Below are positions 1-11,340 of a stretch of 64,000 bases of DNA, piece by piece. The position numbers and the translations under genes were made by a program. Source of the stretch: Spirometra erinaceieuropaei (lineage: Eukaryota; Platyhelminthes; Cestoda; Diphyllobothriidea; Diphyllobothriidae); NCBI GenBank assembly GCA_902702965.1, contig CACRXP010000007.1, forward strand, positions 713,597 to 777,596, read 5' to 3'. Under the pieces are notes generated by a model. That model worked only from the letters and a program-made list of their open reading frames with translations, searched no databases and was not told the origin of the DNA. Every line of letters starts with the position of its first letter. Positions within the stretch are counted from its first letter, which is position 1.

Positions 1-131
1 ATTCGCGAATAATTTTGAACCCAACCTGCCGCTACACTTGCATTCAGGGTTGCCAAACTACAAACCGTATAATTTCTGCGTATGGAAAACCATACCGTTC
101 TCTACGGTTGTACAGGGAGACCCTATAGGGT

Positions 132-345
132 TCATGAAATTAAGCAGTGGATTTGAGCCACATTGATAAACGCAGAGATATTACGTTTTATGAAGGGCCA
201 TTTCACGGTATTAAAAGTTTCACAATTAGAAACATTTAAAACCGAAATATACCCTTTCTTCAGGTGTAAAATTGAAAGAAGAAGTAATTTTCTACTGAAT
301 GAACAAAACAATGAATATTTTTGAACATGTTTTCTACGAAATATA
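132..345 (-). repeat. unknown dispersed repeat, part A
   Basis: The reverse strand reads KHVQKYS...KWPFIKRNISAFINVA. A + strand stretch at 48596-48830 reads KHAQKYF...KRPFIKRRICPFMNAA with the same spacing. A shorter, diverged copy is at 31718-31830 (+). I do not recognise the protein. Here part A lies head to head with part B (355-620), unlike at 31718 where both point the same way. Confidence 0.5.
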
Positions 346-354
346 ATTGAATAT

Positions 355-620
355 TTAGGGATATCCAAAATCAATGAAAAATGCAGGCTACTTACGTTGT
401 ATGTTTTACATAGTATGGTTTTTGGATGCAGCCGAAAAGAATTTTGTTCGAAAGCCGGCGTCCGGGGTAACTGAATTATTATAGAATTCTGTTGCGGGCT
501 GACTAGTTTTACAATCATACTTAATCAATCTTTTCGAAACGGAAACGCATTCCGGAATTTCTGTTGGCATTTCATGAGTTAGCTGACCTACTCTATAGTA
601 CAGTTCGAACCCCCTGACAA
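355..620 (+). repeat. unknown dispersed repeat, part B
   Basis: Shares blocks with 31835-32085, 35800-36065 and 49803-49950: a CAATGAAAAATGCA-type box, AAAGCCGRCRTCC, AACGCATTYCRGAATTTC and a TTCATGAGTTAG end. All copies are on the + strand. No open frame is kept, so it reads as non-coding repeat DNA. Confidence 0.55.
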
Positions 621-1306
621 CACCTCTTACCTGCACAGAGAAGCTCACGGAGATAACACGTGATCACTCTCGGTTTACACAAGAGAATTACCAGCAACGC
701 ATCATACATGACTCATGCATAACATTGGTATGATGGTGTCGCATGCGATGCTGTGTACAGAGCTGACTTAGGTGAGAAAAGTGTTCTCTGATGGAGCCTG
801 ACACCTGTGTACTAAGATGGTAGGTCTTGCATAGAACGCGTAGACAGGGTGTTAACTTTCGTCAACTCCTGCACACAGTTCCATCACCAGCCGACTCGAC
901 TAACGCGACCCAGTGGAGAGGGAAGAGGGGGAGTGAGGTGGGCATTGGAGAATCCACCAGCACATTTCTCATCATAACACGTCTGACGCGTCATCAGTCA
1001 TGACTTGGGAGGCTGCCAATTGGCGCGGCGCATTCATCCTTCACAGGACTGAGGGTCAAGCTGCAGTGACTCCTATTCAGCGTGGCCTTTGTGATATGCT
1101 CGTCGAAGGGAAATCTGAGACTCCCTTTTATGAGACCTGGCGGATATGCAGTAGGGAGCTGGTTCTGCATGCAAGGTCTAAGTTACACAAATAAACTTGC
1201 TTTATCACCTCATGTAGATAGAATCTCTATCAAGGCAGCGCAGATATGTGGATTCATATAGCATAATTTTTTTCCTTCCGGAAATGAAACGAACACTTTA
1301 TCAAAT

Positions 1307-1440
1307 GTTAGGGGGCGCTCACCGATCGTTCATACGGAACTCACTCGTTCCGTTGTGCCTTAAGAGCTCTCTCTCGAGCCCAACCAGCAGCCGCACAGCG
1401 GCGCATGATATATAGGCAGAATAGCATTACCGACAAAGAC
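1307..1440 (-). repeat. inverted, truncated tRNA-type SINE unit
   Basis: Reverse complement of the SINE tail, from ACAAAGACAAGG down to CGATCGGTGAGCGCC. With the + unit that follows it forms an inverted repeat of about 80 nt per arm (1312-1408 against 1441-1525). Confidence 0.6.
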
Positions 1441-1735
1441 AAGGGCTGGTTGGGCTCGAAAGAGAGCCCTTAAGGCACAACGGAACGAGTGGGTTCCGTA
1501 TGAACGATCGGTGAGCGCCCCCTAACATTGTATATTCCCGATCGAAAACCGACAAGGCAACGGGCTCGTGGCCCGGTGAGTAGAGGCGTTGACTTCTAAA
1601 CCAACAGGTCGCGAGTTCGAGGCTCGGGTGTTCCACACTTCGGGCTTGGGTATGGCTGGCTGACGACGGCTAATAAGCCAGAAATGGCCATTCCAGTATC
1701 CCTTGTCTTTGTCGGCAATACTATTCTACTTTATC
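1441..1735 (+). repeat. tRNA-derived SINE
   Basis: Carries a tRNA-like head: an A-box-like stretch GTGGCCCGGTGAGTAGAGG near 1570 and a B-box-like GCGAGTTCGAGGC near 1612. These are followed by GGCTAATAAGCCAGAAATGG and the CTTTGTCGG(C/T)AATA tail found in all other copies. Confidence 0.65.
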
Positions 1736-2215
1736 AAATGTTTGTTCTTCCAGTTCTCGAATACTGCTGTCCTTTCTTTGGTTTAATGAACGCCTGCGAC
1801 CACTATAAGATCGAAAATGTTCGGAGAGTTTTCACCCGGAAACTGTCCTCTCAAGTCGCACCCGGTACTTCATATACTCAGAGATGTCAGCAGGCGAATA
1901 TTAAGTTTTTGTGGCTTAGGAGACTCGAAGCTGGCCTTTGCTTCCTCTTTCGCATCAACTCTAACTCCAATCTTTCGCTCATTGACATTCTCACTCCGAG
2001 AGATCGGTCTTATGCCACGCGCAACTCCTCCATGATGATTCCGCCGCCTATTTGCACAACCTCTAAGCGCTCACACTTTTGCTTGCAAATATGCCTTCCT
2101 CTGGAATAATCTTCCGCCTGAAATTAGGTCATCGCCTAAGTTACTGGTATTCAAGTCGAAATTACACAAACATCTCACACCGGAAAGTATAAAGGCACTT
2201 TTAACGGTCTTATTC
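1736..2215 (+). mobile_element. LINE reverse-transcriptase C-terminal fragment
   Basis: Translates to PVLEYCCPFFGLM, KIENVRRVFTRKL and LWLRRLEAGLCFLFR, the usual end of a non-LTR reverse transcriptase. A frame change near 2090 leads to WNNLPPEIRSSPKLLVFK, the typical last block. It follows the SINE without a gap. Truncated at the 5' end and frameshifted. Confidence 0.65.
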
Positions 2216-4180
2216 CCGAACACTCAGCTTCTTGACTTCGAGAAGGGTCCTCCTGGGATTTATTGGTATATCAAGTGGAAACTCTCAATAATATCATTAG
2301 AAACCCCTGTTTTGAATTGGTTTCTAAATTCACTGCTATCACTCCTCCGCCATAGCAGTGATTTTCGCGGTTTTTGATGTCATCTCCCGCATCCCGACCT
2401 CATGCGGTCTGTCGACGCTCACGGCGGAACCCTCAGTATTCGCCGTCTACTATTAGTTTGGCCCTACCTCCCTTCCCCACTTATCGGCCGGGCTCAAAGC
2501 GTATTGTGGCCGATCGCGTCCAGGTTCCTCTCATCTGACCTCTTTGACGCGAATAGTCTCATCCGGCGTATCAATCCAGCCCTGACGATGTCAGTTCCGA
2601 ATCCCGTATAGAATACCACATGCTGACCAATCCTGTCCGACCCGCATACCTACCCCTCAGGGCTGACATTTATTTCTTCCTTGACGATGTCCGATTATAA
2701 TCCTTTATATACCGCCCCATGCAGGCCAGTCCTGCCCACATTTTCTGTTATTATTATTTAGCGAGGGTTTTTTTCTCCTCTAAAATTGATTCAGTCCTTT
2801 TTAAATTTTTTAAGTGGAGTTTGTTTCACCGCCCGCTCATCATTTTTCTTAACGGACTGCAAATTCAGAAACTATGAATTGCATTTTGTACAGATTCTGC
2901 CTACCTCGTCTAAAATTCTATGTAAATTTATGTTTACTTGCTTTGATGGGATCCCGACAGGTCTTTAATAAAAATTATTATTATTAAGTTGTTTGGCTTT
3001 GTTGGTCAGTGCGCATACGCCCACTATGTCTTGGCATCGGAGAGAGAACGTGGGTGAGATTAAGCCTGCGATACTATAAACAAATTTCCTCGCATGTCAC
3101 GGCTACGCCCACGTCGTGAGGCCACAATGAACGCAGTCATATCTGATCACCCGGCGAGGGCAGGCTAGATAAGGTCGTTTTCAAAGAAGTGGCTTCAACG
3201 TAATGCGTCCTCTCTCTCTCTAGGCCTGTGCTTTTTGCTCCAAAGCGCTCCCAGAGGTGTTCCATCTCGCTTTTGACGACAGGCAACCCCCTAGGTGTTT
3301 GGGTAGATTTTTAACATATAGTTTTTGGTGTTTGAGGTGTCGCCCCACATGAGCCCAATTCGGCACCTCACCGTTCGGTGAGGCATGTACTGACGACAAC
3401 ATCACGTGTAGCATTTGTAAAAATGGACTGTTTACCTTTGCCGGCCACTGCGCCCTCGGCCATCCCTCTCGACATTGTCCCCCCCCCCGGGCGGCAAGGT
3501 GATGGGGGAAAATGTAGTGCGATAGATGTTCCACAGGTTGGCCTCACCACAAACGAGCCCAGGCCAAATTAACCGGTGCTGTGTAATGCAGGCGGTGGGC
3601 GTCGTGGTTTGTGCTGACCGAACTGTCATTGTTGGCCAGAAGTGTAGGTGGGCATGATCATACAACCAGTTGCAAAGGCATTGTGCAGATCTCCGTCGTC
3701 ATCTGCCAACCAACCAACACAGGCTGAAACGTCAGACAGTGTGAGACCGGCGGGTTTTCACTGAAATCATGGAACTGAACAGAGCTCATTGTGAACAATG
3801 ATGGTCTACCCAGGCAGACAACAACAGCAAATCCCAGCTGGAAATTTCACTCAGAGTCTGTGCGACGGACAAGGCGACACAAGCAGACTCATTCTTCCTG
3901 ATAGCCTCTGTGGGGCCGAAAGGTCTGTAAGCGTCGTCTATGCCAGGATCAGCAAACCATGGCCCTCGTAACCTTGGTATGCGTTGGCAGTTCTCTGACA
4001 TCTGGTTCCCTGCTGGTAGATGCGCCTGTGCTCTCACTGGGTCTGTAGGTCGTGCCCAGTCACCCACGTCCTTCTGACCCGTTGTGGCGTTGTTGTCGTT
4101 GGTTGAAATCCTGGCCAATGGTTGTATGGACCAGGGGGTGTGGAGAGGAGCGCCAAGGTGCGGGCCCAACCGTATCATCA
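2216..4180. other. no gene recognised; partial dispersed-repeat pieces
   Basis: No supported coding region. About 3430-3600 resembles 37105-37260 and 40055-40200 (CTGTTTA...GCCACTGCGCCC, then GATG(T/C)(T/C)(T/C)CACAGG), so it is a diverged part of the dispersed repeat described at 36880. Confidence 0.4.
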
Positions 4181-4189
4181 ACCTGCGCC

Positions 4190-4375
4190 TTCCCCCGCCT
4201 TCGGTCTTCTTGACTCTTTCTTGACAGCGGATTCAGTTGGCGGGAGGGAGAAAGTGCGGTAGATGCTGCGCAAGTCTGCATTCAGTATAAATTAAATCAC
4301 GCACAAGTCACCGTACCTGTTTTCGCATCGCTGCGCAGCACACGGTGGATATCGTCAGGCACGACGGTCGAACTG
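4190..4375 (+). repeat. dispersed repeat R1 (microsatellite-bearing family)
   Basis: Contains the family landmarks: CGGTCTTCTTGACTC, GTGCGGTAGATGCTGCGCAA, ATCACGCACAAGTCACCGT, CACACGGTGGA and ACGGTCGAACTGTCG. This copy has no TG run after the last block. A SINE starts straight after it. Confidence 0.6.
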
Positions 4376-4379
4376 TCGA

Positions 4380-4735
4380 TAGTCCCCGTAAGAACGGTCG
4401 GTGAGTGTCGCCCTCTACCATTGTATTTTTCCCATCGAAACCGACAGGACGACGAGCCCGTAGCTCAATGGTAAGAGGCGTCGGATCTCTAAGAGGTCGC
4501 GGGATCGAGCCCCAGGTGTTCCACATTTCGGACTTTGGTATGTCTAGCTGACGACGGCTAATAAGTCAGAAATGGCCATTTCATTCTCCTTTGTCTTCGT
4601 CGGTAATACCATTCTGCCTATATCATGCTCTGCTGTGCATCTGCTGGTTGGGATCGAGATAGAACCCTTAGACACAACGGGACGAGTGAGTTCCGTAAGA
4701 ACAATTGGTGAGCGTCCCTCTAACATTAATAGCCA
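4380..4735 (+). repeat. tRNA-derived SINE
   Basis: A-box-like GTAGCTCAATGGTAAGAGG at 4460 and B-box-like GCGGGATCGAGCC at 4498, the clearest tRNA resemblance in the window. Then the conserved body and tail ending GTTCCGTAAGAAC...GGTGAGCG, the same motif that also precedes the head. Confidence 0.7.
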
Positions 4736-5204
4736 CTGTACCTAAAAATCAACTTCAGGCTGTAAGTCACCTGGTCTCTAGGAGAGAAGAGAGTTCCCAC
4801 GTGAAATTGCGGTTTGTCACAAAAAGCCGACCTAGTGGACCGTAGGTATGTACAAGGTCCAATGATCCACAGGGCAAAGGTCAATAGCCGGGATCTTGAG
4901 TTTGCACGTGAGTTGCACGGCTTGTGTGGGTGGCCACAGGGCGTCTGTATTTGAGAAATTCGTGGTCAGCATCAATGAGACTATGGGCTAGATTTCAGCG
5001 ATGCTATTGCGAAACCACCAGTTCTGCAGGAGCAACAAAGTAAAGGCCCTTTAAGGTAGTCCGTTGCAAACAGATTCCCGAGCGAAGCCAGTGGATGAAT
5101 CGGCTAGCACTGAATGGGGCCAAGCCGCCGGGCAGGATACAGTTTTCGAATGGGCACACGTGGGCTATTTCAGAAGTAATTCTACTGCTCCTCTAAACGA
5201 TAGG

Positions 5205-5330
5205 GAGTTCCTTGATCAGAAGAAGACGAAGCGATTGCAGGCTTTATTCGCCTGACGTTTCAGACTCTCACTTGAACCCATCATCAGAGACAGAGGCAGA
5301 AAAGGGTCTTGCATGCTTTAGAAACTTTCC
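5205..5330 (-). mobile_element. Penelope-like element 3' remnant
   Basis: Carries GCCTGACGTTTCAGA and CATCATCAGAGAC, which recur at 34634-34684 (-) and, reversed, at 50872-50925 (+), next to GIY-YIG fragments. Only the 3' end is present. Confidence 0.45.
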
Positions 5331-8160
5331 TAAAGAAGCCTTCTTGTGATGCCCCACCAGCGGACATTGTTATTTCCTGACTTGTGACAGCAGGACATTG
5401 TCACCAGCAGCGGTACGTCGACAGTTTCCAGAATCATTCAGACGTCCCACTGATATGATGTCCGCCAGGTCAGACTAGTCTGCATTTTTTTCAACAGAGT
5501 CACTGCTTTTTGGCGGTAACCATAGGCATATTGTGTGTTAACAACAATCAACCTTCCACACTTTATCCTGTACTATCTTTTGGGAAGGGAAGAAAAAAGA
5601 ACGGGAAAACGCAAAACTGGAGATAACTCTAGTTGAATTCAAGACAATAACAAGGATATAGACCTTGAGTCACCCCCTTTTGAAGATAAAGAAGACGGAC
5701 CTTCGATGAGCATTGGTGTGGCGACGGTCCTAAGCGCTAAAGAAGACCATGTAGGAAGCGTCCAGACTCGGAAGGTCTATCTTTCAGAAATAAAAGGAAG
5801 AGCAGTGATTCCCGAAGAAGCGCCCTCTGATGTCAACCTTAAGAGTGCAAAATTGGTTCGTCCCACGGTGAAATTTATATGGATACGAAATATCTTCGGA
5901 GGCAGAAAACTGGTTGTCAGTAGTACCTTATGCATGGTAGAAAACACAATTAGGAGATATTCGGAGGGTCTATAAATATGCAAAAATGCGTGGCGCATTC
6001 ACTGATGGACGAGATCTCGCGTCGTTATGGTCGCTTCATTCACATATGGTTTTGTTTAAGATAAATGATTTCGAGGAATTATTAGTTGGTCTTTATACAG
6101 CTGCCTGCAAAGGCCTCGGATTGGGGTATAATGTACAAGTGGATGATTATTCTCAGTAGTGAAGATAGAGCACTGAATGATCCATCTACGCTAACCTCTC
6201 ATCTTCCAACCAATACAAGAGTTCTTCCGCTTTGTCGACCATGAGTATTTGTCGTAGTTGCGGTTGATAAATCTAGATGAATGGACAATGTTCTAAAAGA
6301 GGTGGGTACGGTAGTACTTCAGCCATCCAGTGACGGACTACCCCGTGTAAACTTCTGAGTTAACCTTCCGATTATGCGGCTAACCTGTTCACTCTAACTC
6401 TCCACTCACTCTGCTAGAATTCACGACTGGAGCTCTAACGGTTCTCGGGTTTTCCTGCCAACGAAGAGTGTACTTCCCACCAGGTTTGACGCAAGTTCCT
6501 TACGAGGCCCCACAGTAAGGTGAACTTTTAAACTTATTACCACGAAGCTTTTCGGAGTCGATCACTCAGTAGGGTCGAACTCGAAACTCTCTGAACGTCC
6601 TCAGCCATCAGGGGTATTGTCAGCGCTTCCAGAACGGGCTGCGTAACAGATACGCTGGACAAAAATAGGGGAAAGTACTGGCTCACGACACGCGTTTATC
6701 GGGCGGTGCAGGGTCCGCGCGATCTAGGTGTAGGCCTTCTCACCGCATCGGCCACTGCCTACTCCCCCCCCCTCGAAACCAGCAGGCTGACAGGCTCGAA
6801 CAATTAACTGGTACGTAGGCCTTCCCGCCTCGTCACCCGGATGGCGAAATTGGAGAGTGAAGCCAGCACTGGGAAATCCATCCTCACGGCATATCAGCGC
6901 ACTTGGATTTATCCTGATGCCCTAAAAGTTATGTCTTAGAACGCTGTCAGCTGGCGCGGTAATTCTACGCTCCCGAAGTCTGAGAATCAGGCTCTATGGC
7001 TCCTTTTCTGTGTGTGTGTGTGTCCCTTATGGCATCTCTATGGGAGGACCTAGCTTCTATTTTGTGACCTAGCATCGTGTGTTACATGCGTAGACGGGCC
7101 GGTTACCTTTGTCAGACTCTGCACCCGAGAACGATGTGGCCTGCAACGGGAGTCAGTCTTTACTTTCCAAGCCTATGTGGTGAGAGTTCGTGAAACATCC
7201 CTTATGTGGCACAGCAAAGCATAGTTGTGCGGCACTGAGAATAAACAGTTGCTATCTTGCACCTTGGATTTCCTTCTACTGGGAAGATCTTGGCAGTACA
7301 GTGTTTCTGGCAGCCACCTAGGAAGCAGGAACCTCGTGGCATTGCGCATCCCTGGCTGCAGGTCTTTGTGCTCTGTCCAAAACTGGTACGCGTCTGTGGG
7401 ATAAGGTCCTGTGTTGCACGCGTAGGAGGCCCATTTATCAGTTGTGACCGAGCGCGATTCCGGTCGTCCGGACTCTGTCCTGTCATGTTTGGCCCGTCAG
7501 AAAGTCAAAATCGGACGGCACAGAAAAGCCCTTTTGGCACCTTTCTTGTACCCGACGCTTGGACGCTCTCCCACACGCACGGCAGCCTATAATCCCCCAA
7601 CCAACGGTCTAGGTGGGTGTTTCCACCATCAAATCAGAGCCTATGACAACTCCAATCACTGGAGCCAACATCTCCCTTTGGTAACGCACGGTATCTGCAC
7701 AGCGTTCAAACCCGTCTTGAAGTGCTCTTTTGCAGAGCCCACGGATTCCCGGCGATTTTTTTCGGACGGTCCAAAGCTTGGCCGAGATAAATACTACCGG
7801 TTATGGCTAACGGTTTGGTAAAGCAAGGGTTAATCACCGAAACATATCTCCGCACGTTCCAGCGAGTAAGTTTTACATTGACCCTAAATTGTTAACTTGT
7901 TGCTTTGTCTTTGCCCGCGTAGGTAATGTTTGTAGAGTACTACAATGATCCTAGAACGTACTGTTTCGCTTCCTGTCACGCACGGACAAGTATTTCAAAA
8001 TTTCTCATGACGATCGCACCGAAGTGGTCTCAATTGTTCGGTTGAAGGTGGTTTATACTGACCTTCTTTATCTGTAACTTTGTCTTCTCCACTTACGCTT
8101 GATAACCCTGTGCATTCCCCTACTACCTCTCCCCCCCCCCCAACGTCTACCACCTACGCG
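5331..8160. other. no gene recognised
   Basis: Open frames here are short and unlike known proteins. A short TG tract is at 7011-7023. The part around 7085-7140 resembles a section of repeat R1 (CGTAGACGGGC...TTACCTTTG). Confidence 0.35.
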
Positions 8161-8217
8161 CAGTGGTCGTTGTGTCCGTTTCCTCGATTCTTACCAACTT
8201 GCACACTATGCCTAGAG

Positions 8218-8700
8218 CTTGTCTCATTCACGCCCACTTTGCACATCTGAACTCCCAGGGAGGAGAGTATTGTAGTGGCATGAAAAAGCGTTTTCTGTTG
8301 GTGCACCGACTAGCTGAAGCGACTGGGTCAGCGCTTACTAGCAACGGCAGAAGCGACCACCATCAGGTTACAGAGACTGATCTTGTGCACGCAAAAGAAC
8401 CTCTTGCACGCTCTCCGTCTACCGTGGGCTAGGATCGATTAGCTGTATGCAGGTCTCCGCGCCCCACCTCCTTCCCTCCCCCCATTATGATACGGGTCAA
8501 CCTAACCCTCACTGTCACTGACTGACTCCTCTCATCCCCCTTCCCCCACTCTATTCATATGCCCCGTCCGTATTAAAGGATGAACCGTAATCAATTTCAC
8601 TTATCACTCACACGTTCAGTTTGTATCTCGTTCCCATATAAATGTACAGGCTCGATAAGAATTTATCGAAAGCACGCGAGAGCTCTCCAAGTGCTCTTTT
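8218..8700 (+). mobile_element. Penelope-like element 3' fragment, copy 1
   Basis: A direct repeat of 9160-9640. Both share CTAGCAACRGCAGARGC, GAACCTCTTGCA, TGTCTACCGTGGG-like blocks, CCCATATAAATGTACAGG and AATTTATCGAAAGCAC. The coding part is degraded (RLAEATGSALTSNGRSDH). Confidence 0.55.
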
Positions 8701-8983
8701 GAAATATGATTAAACTCTCGTCGTCCGTTTTAACATTTGCCGTATCAGTCAAAAATCATTGGCGACTATAATTACCTATTGGTGTTCCGATTCCATGAGT
8801 TGCGAAGATAAGCAAACAGACATGCCTTAAGTTGTTTCACTTTTATTACTTCCAAAAAGCTCAAGATCTGACCCGGATGTAACGTCACATCTAACATACA
8901 GATGTCAATGCTTTTTGTGAGTTCTTATTAATTTTGGGTTCTTCTGTTTAATAAGTCCTACTAGACCTTCCCCTTCCCAGTCA

Positions 8984-9640
8984 TTGATAGACTACACGGG
9001 CAAATTTAAAGGCAATAACTCCGTAAAATCTCAACTTCCTCCAGGCTATATTGGTCGTACGAGTCGGTGCCTATCCACAAGAATACGACAACACTTGTCG
9101 GCATGGTTGAGGAAAGGTGAAGTTAGGAGCATACACAGCTCCATCCTCACACATATGGTTGATTCTGGGCATCGTGTGGATCCCAACGAGGCCTTCCGTG
9201 TGATTTACAGGGTCCCACCTAACCACCCTAAGCAACTGAGTCAGCGCCTACTAGCAACAGCAGAGGCAACTGCCATCAGGCTACAAGAGGCCGGTCCTGT
9301 GCGCGCAGAAGAACCTCTTGCAGGCTCCGCGTCTACTGTGGGCAAGGATCGATTAACTGCATGCATGTCTCCGCGCTCCCGTCCCCTCTCCCCCCCCCTT
9401 TGTGTCACGGCTGTGCCTCACCCTCACCGTCACTTATTGCTTCCTCTCTTCCCCCCTCCCCCATCTATTCACATACCCAGTTTGTTTGAAAAGACGAATC
9501 GTAATCGATTGCTCTTACCTCCAGCATGCTTCGGTTCGTACCTCGTCCCCATATAAATGTACAGGCCCGATGAGAATTTATCGAAAGCACTCGTATGCTC
9601 GCCACACACTCTTCTGAAGTCCTCCAAATAACCAGACGAG
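8984..9640 (+). mobile_element. Penelope-like GIY-YIG endonuclease fragment, copy 2
   Basis: Translates to GYIGRTSRCLSTRIRQHLSA, the YIG-type half of a GIY-YIG nuclease with its following Arg and His. Then SSILTHMVDSGHRVD, AFRVIYRVP and LATAEATAIRLQEAGPV, where the last Glu is a candidate for the metal-binding residue. The GIY half and the whole reverse transcriptase are missing, so the element is dead. Confidence 0.75.
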
Positions 9641-10904
9641 GTTTGATAAATTGTCCATCCTCTGTTTTTGGGTGTTGTAATACATTCGAATTGCTCGATT
9701 GTTTTGTCACTATACTATAATATGCTGGGGCTACGCAAGCGGGGTTGTCTACTGATTTCGCATGAGTAGTCGGTTCAGATGAAATACATAGGATCCTTCT
9801 CACTTTTGGAAATAAGCCTCTTAATGGTAATCGCTGTTTTAGCTATGCATCTGCTCCACTACTGTTCAAGAAAAGGCTTTCCTAAATTTGCCTTCCAATA
9901 TAATCGCCAGAGTAAGTTTTTCCAATCAAGCAAATGAAAGTATATAGTAGCCGCTCATCCATTGTTTTTTTCGAGGAATCGGCGCAAAATTAAAGCTCTG
10001 CAAGGGTGAAGGGCGACGCAAACGGGCAGCCAGCCACCCACCAAACCGACAAAGATGTGAGTAGATTGATATAGAGCTGTTTCGGGCCTATTATACCTTA
10101 TTCTGGGCAGTCATAACCCTGACTATCGGAGTTGCGACAGGCGCTTTTTTCAACACTTTTTTATACGGTTTGGCATAATATTGAAGACCGTCATCTTAAA
10201 AAATAAACCTGTCAAGAGCAATAATTACTGGCAATAATGCATCCGGAGGGACTGTAACTCTGGAACTAATATTTGAAGAGTGTGGTCGTATAAAGACGCT
10301 TTTAGAGCCGTAGGTTCATACTACTTCATTTAGAAAATCGACAAATCCTCCTCTGTTGTTAACGCCTAGGCCATATGCGTTGAGCGCACTTAAAAGTAAT
10401 CGGCAATCTATTGTATCGGACGCCTTACATATAAGTGATATGTAACTTCTGGATTTGTACTATAATGACTCTTGCCAAGAATTTAGGCGACGATAGGGTA
10501 TGTGGCCCCACCGAGAAAACGGAAGACAATAGTTCCTGCAATACGGTTGTGATGGTCGTACGAGTTCTAGGAATGTGGTGAACGAAACTGGCGGACGGCT
10601 GTTTTTGGGAAGCAGGGGTACAAAGATTTGCCTCTACGTCATTAGCTTGTCCAGCTACATCGATGAAGCCGGAGATGCAAGCGCGCAACCTGAACTACTG
10701 AAGGCTAGAAGCTGTAAACGGGAGGAAACAATGAAAAAGGATGGCATTGATCAGACATTTCAGACGAACTGACACCAGCCTGTGATGGACAGTCACACCG
10801 AGAAAGAAAGGTGTGAAGAATATATCGTTAAATACGATTCTTGTGATGGCCGCGAATAATGCAATAAGTGAATTTGACAACGTAGATAGCCCTACCCTTA
10901 ACTT
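9641..10904. other. no gene recognised
   Basis: AT-rich with short open frames on both strands and no similarity I can name. Confidence 0.35.
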
Positions 10905-11340
10905 GTAGTGGGCATCCATCGTGACTGGTCTGGTTTCATTGTTCAAGACCTTGCCGCCTCAAGGTCATTCAACCCTTGCAGCGAGCCGTCCCAGATGAGC
11001 TGACCTGAAGTCACCTGCGCCCGCGCAGTCGCGGCTACCCATGCGCCACTTGAACGCACCTCCCCCCCTACAACCACAATCTAAACCACTGGGACACCGC
11101 CCCTCGGCAAATGCAACGCACACACTGACTGGACACCACTTGAGCTCGACGCACGAGCCGACAAAAGCGGCTGCCACCACTATCTAGGGGACTCTCAGGC
11201 CTGACTGGACGCAGTCAACACCAGCCCTGGCTTCGCCAGTGGCCACTGTCGCCTGAGAGGACAACTCCGGGTTCTGTGCACAATAAACCCCTCATTCTGG
11301 TGCCTTCCGTTTTCTTCCTTCAACTTGGGATTTGACCCAA
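10905..11340 (+). repeat. unknown dispersed repeat with AATAAA, copy 1
   Basis: Aligns along its length with 12870-13322. Shared blocks: GACCTGAAGTC, CACTTGAACGCACCTC, CCCCTCGGCAAATGCA, GACTGGACGCAGTCAACACC and AATAAACCCCTCATTCTGG. The AATAAA is at 11282. The layout would suit a solo LTR or a retroposon 3' end, but no terminal motif settles it. Confidence 0.55.

Noticed and set aside
5706..5975. 89-codon open frame on the + strand
   Set aside because: No recognisable motif or splice context; a length that occurs by chance in this base composition.
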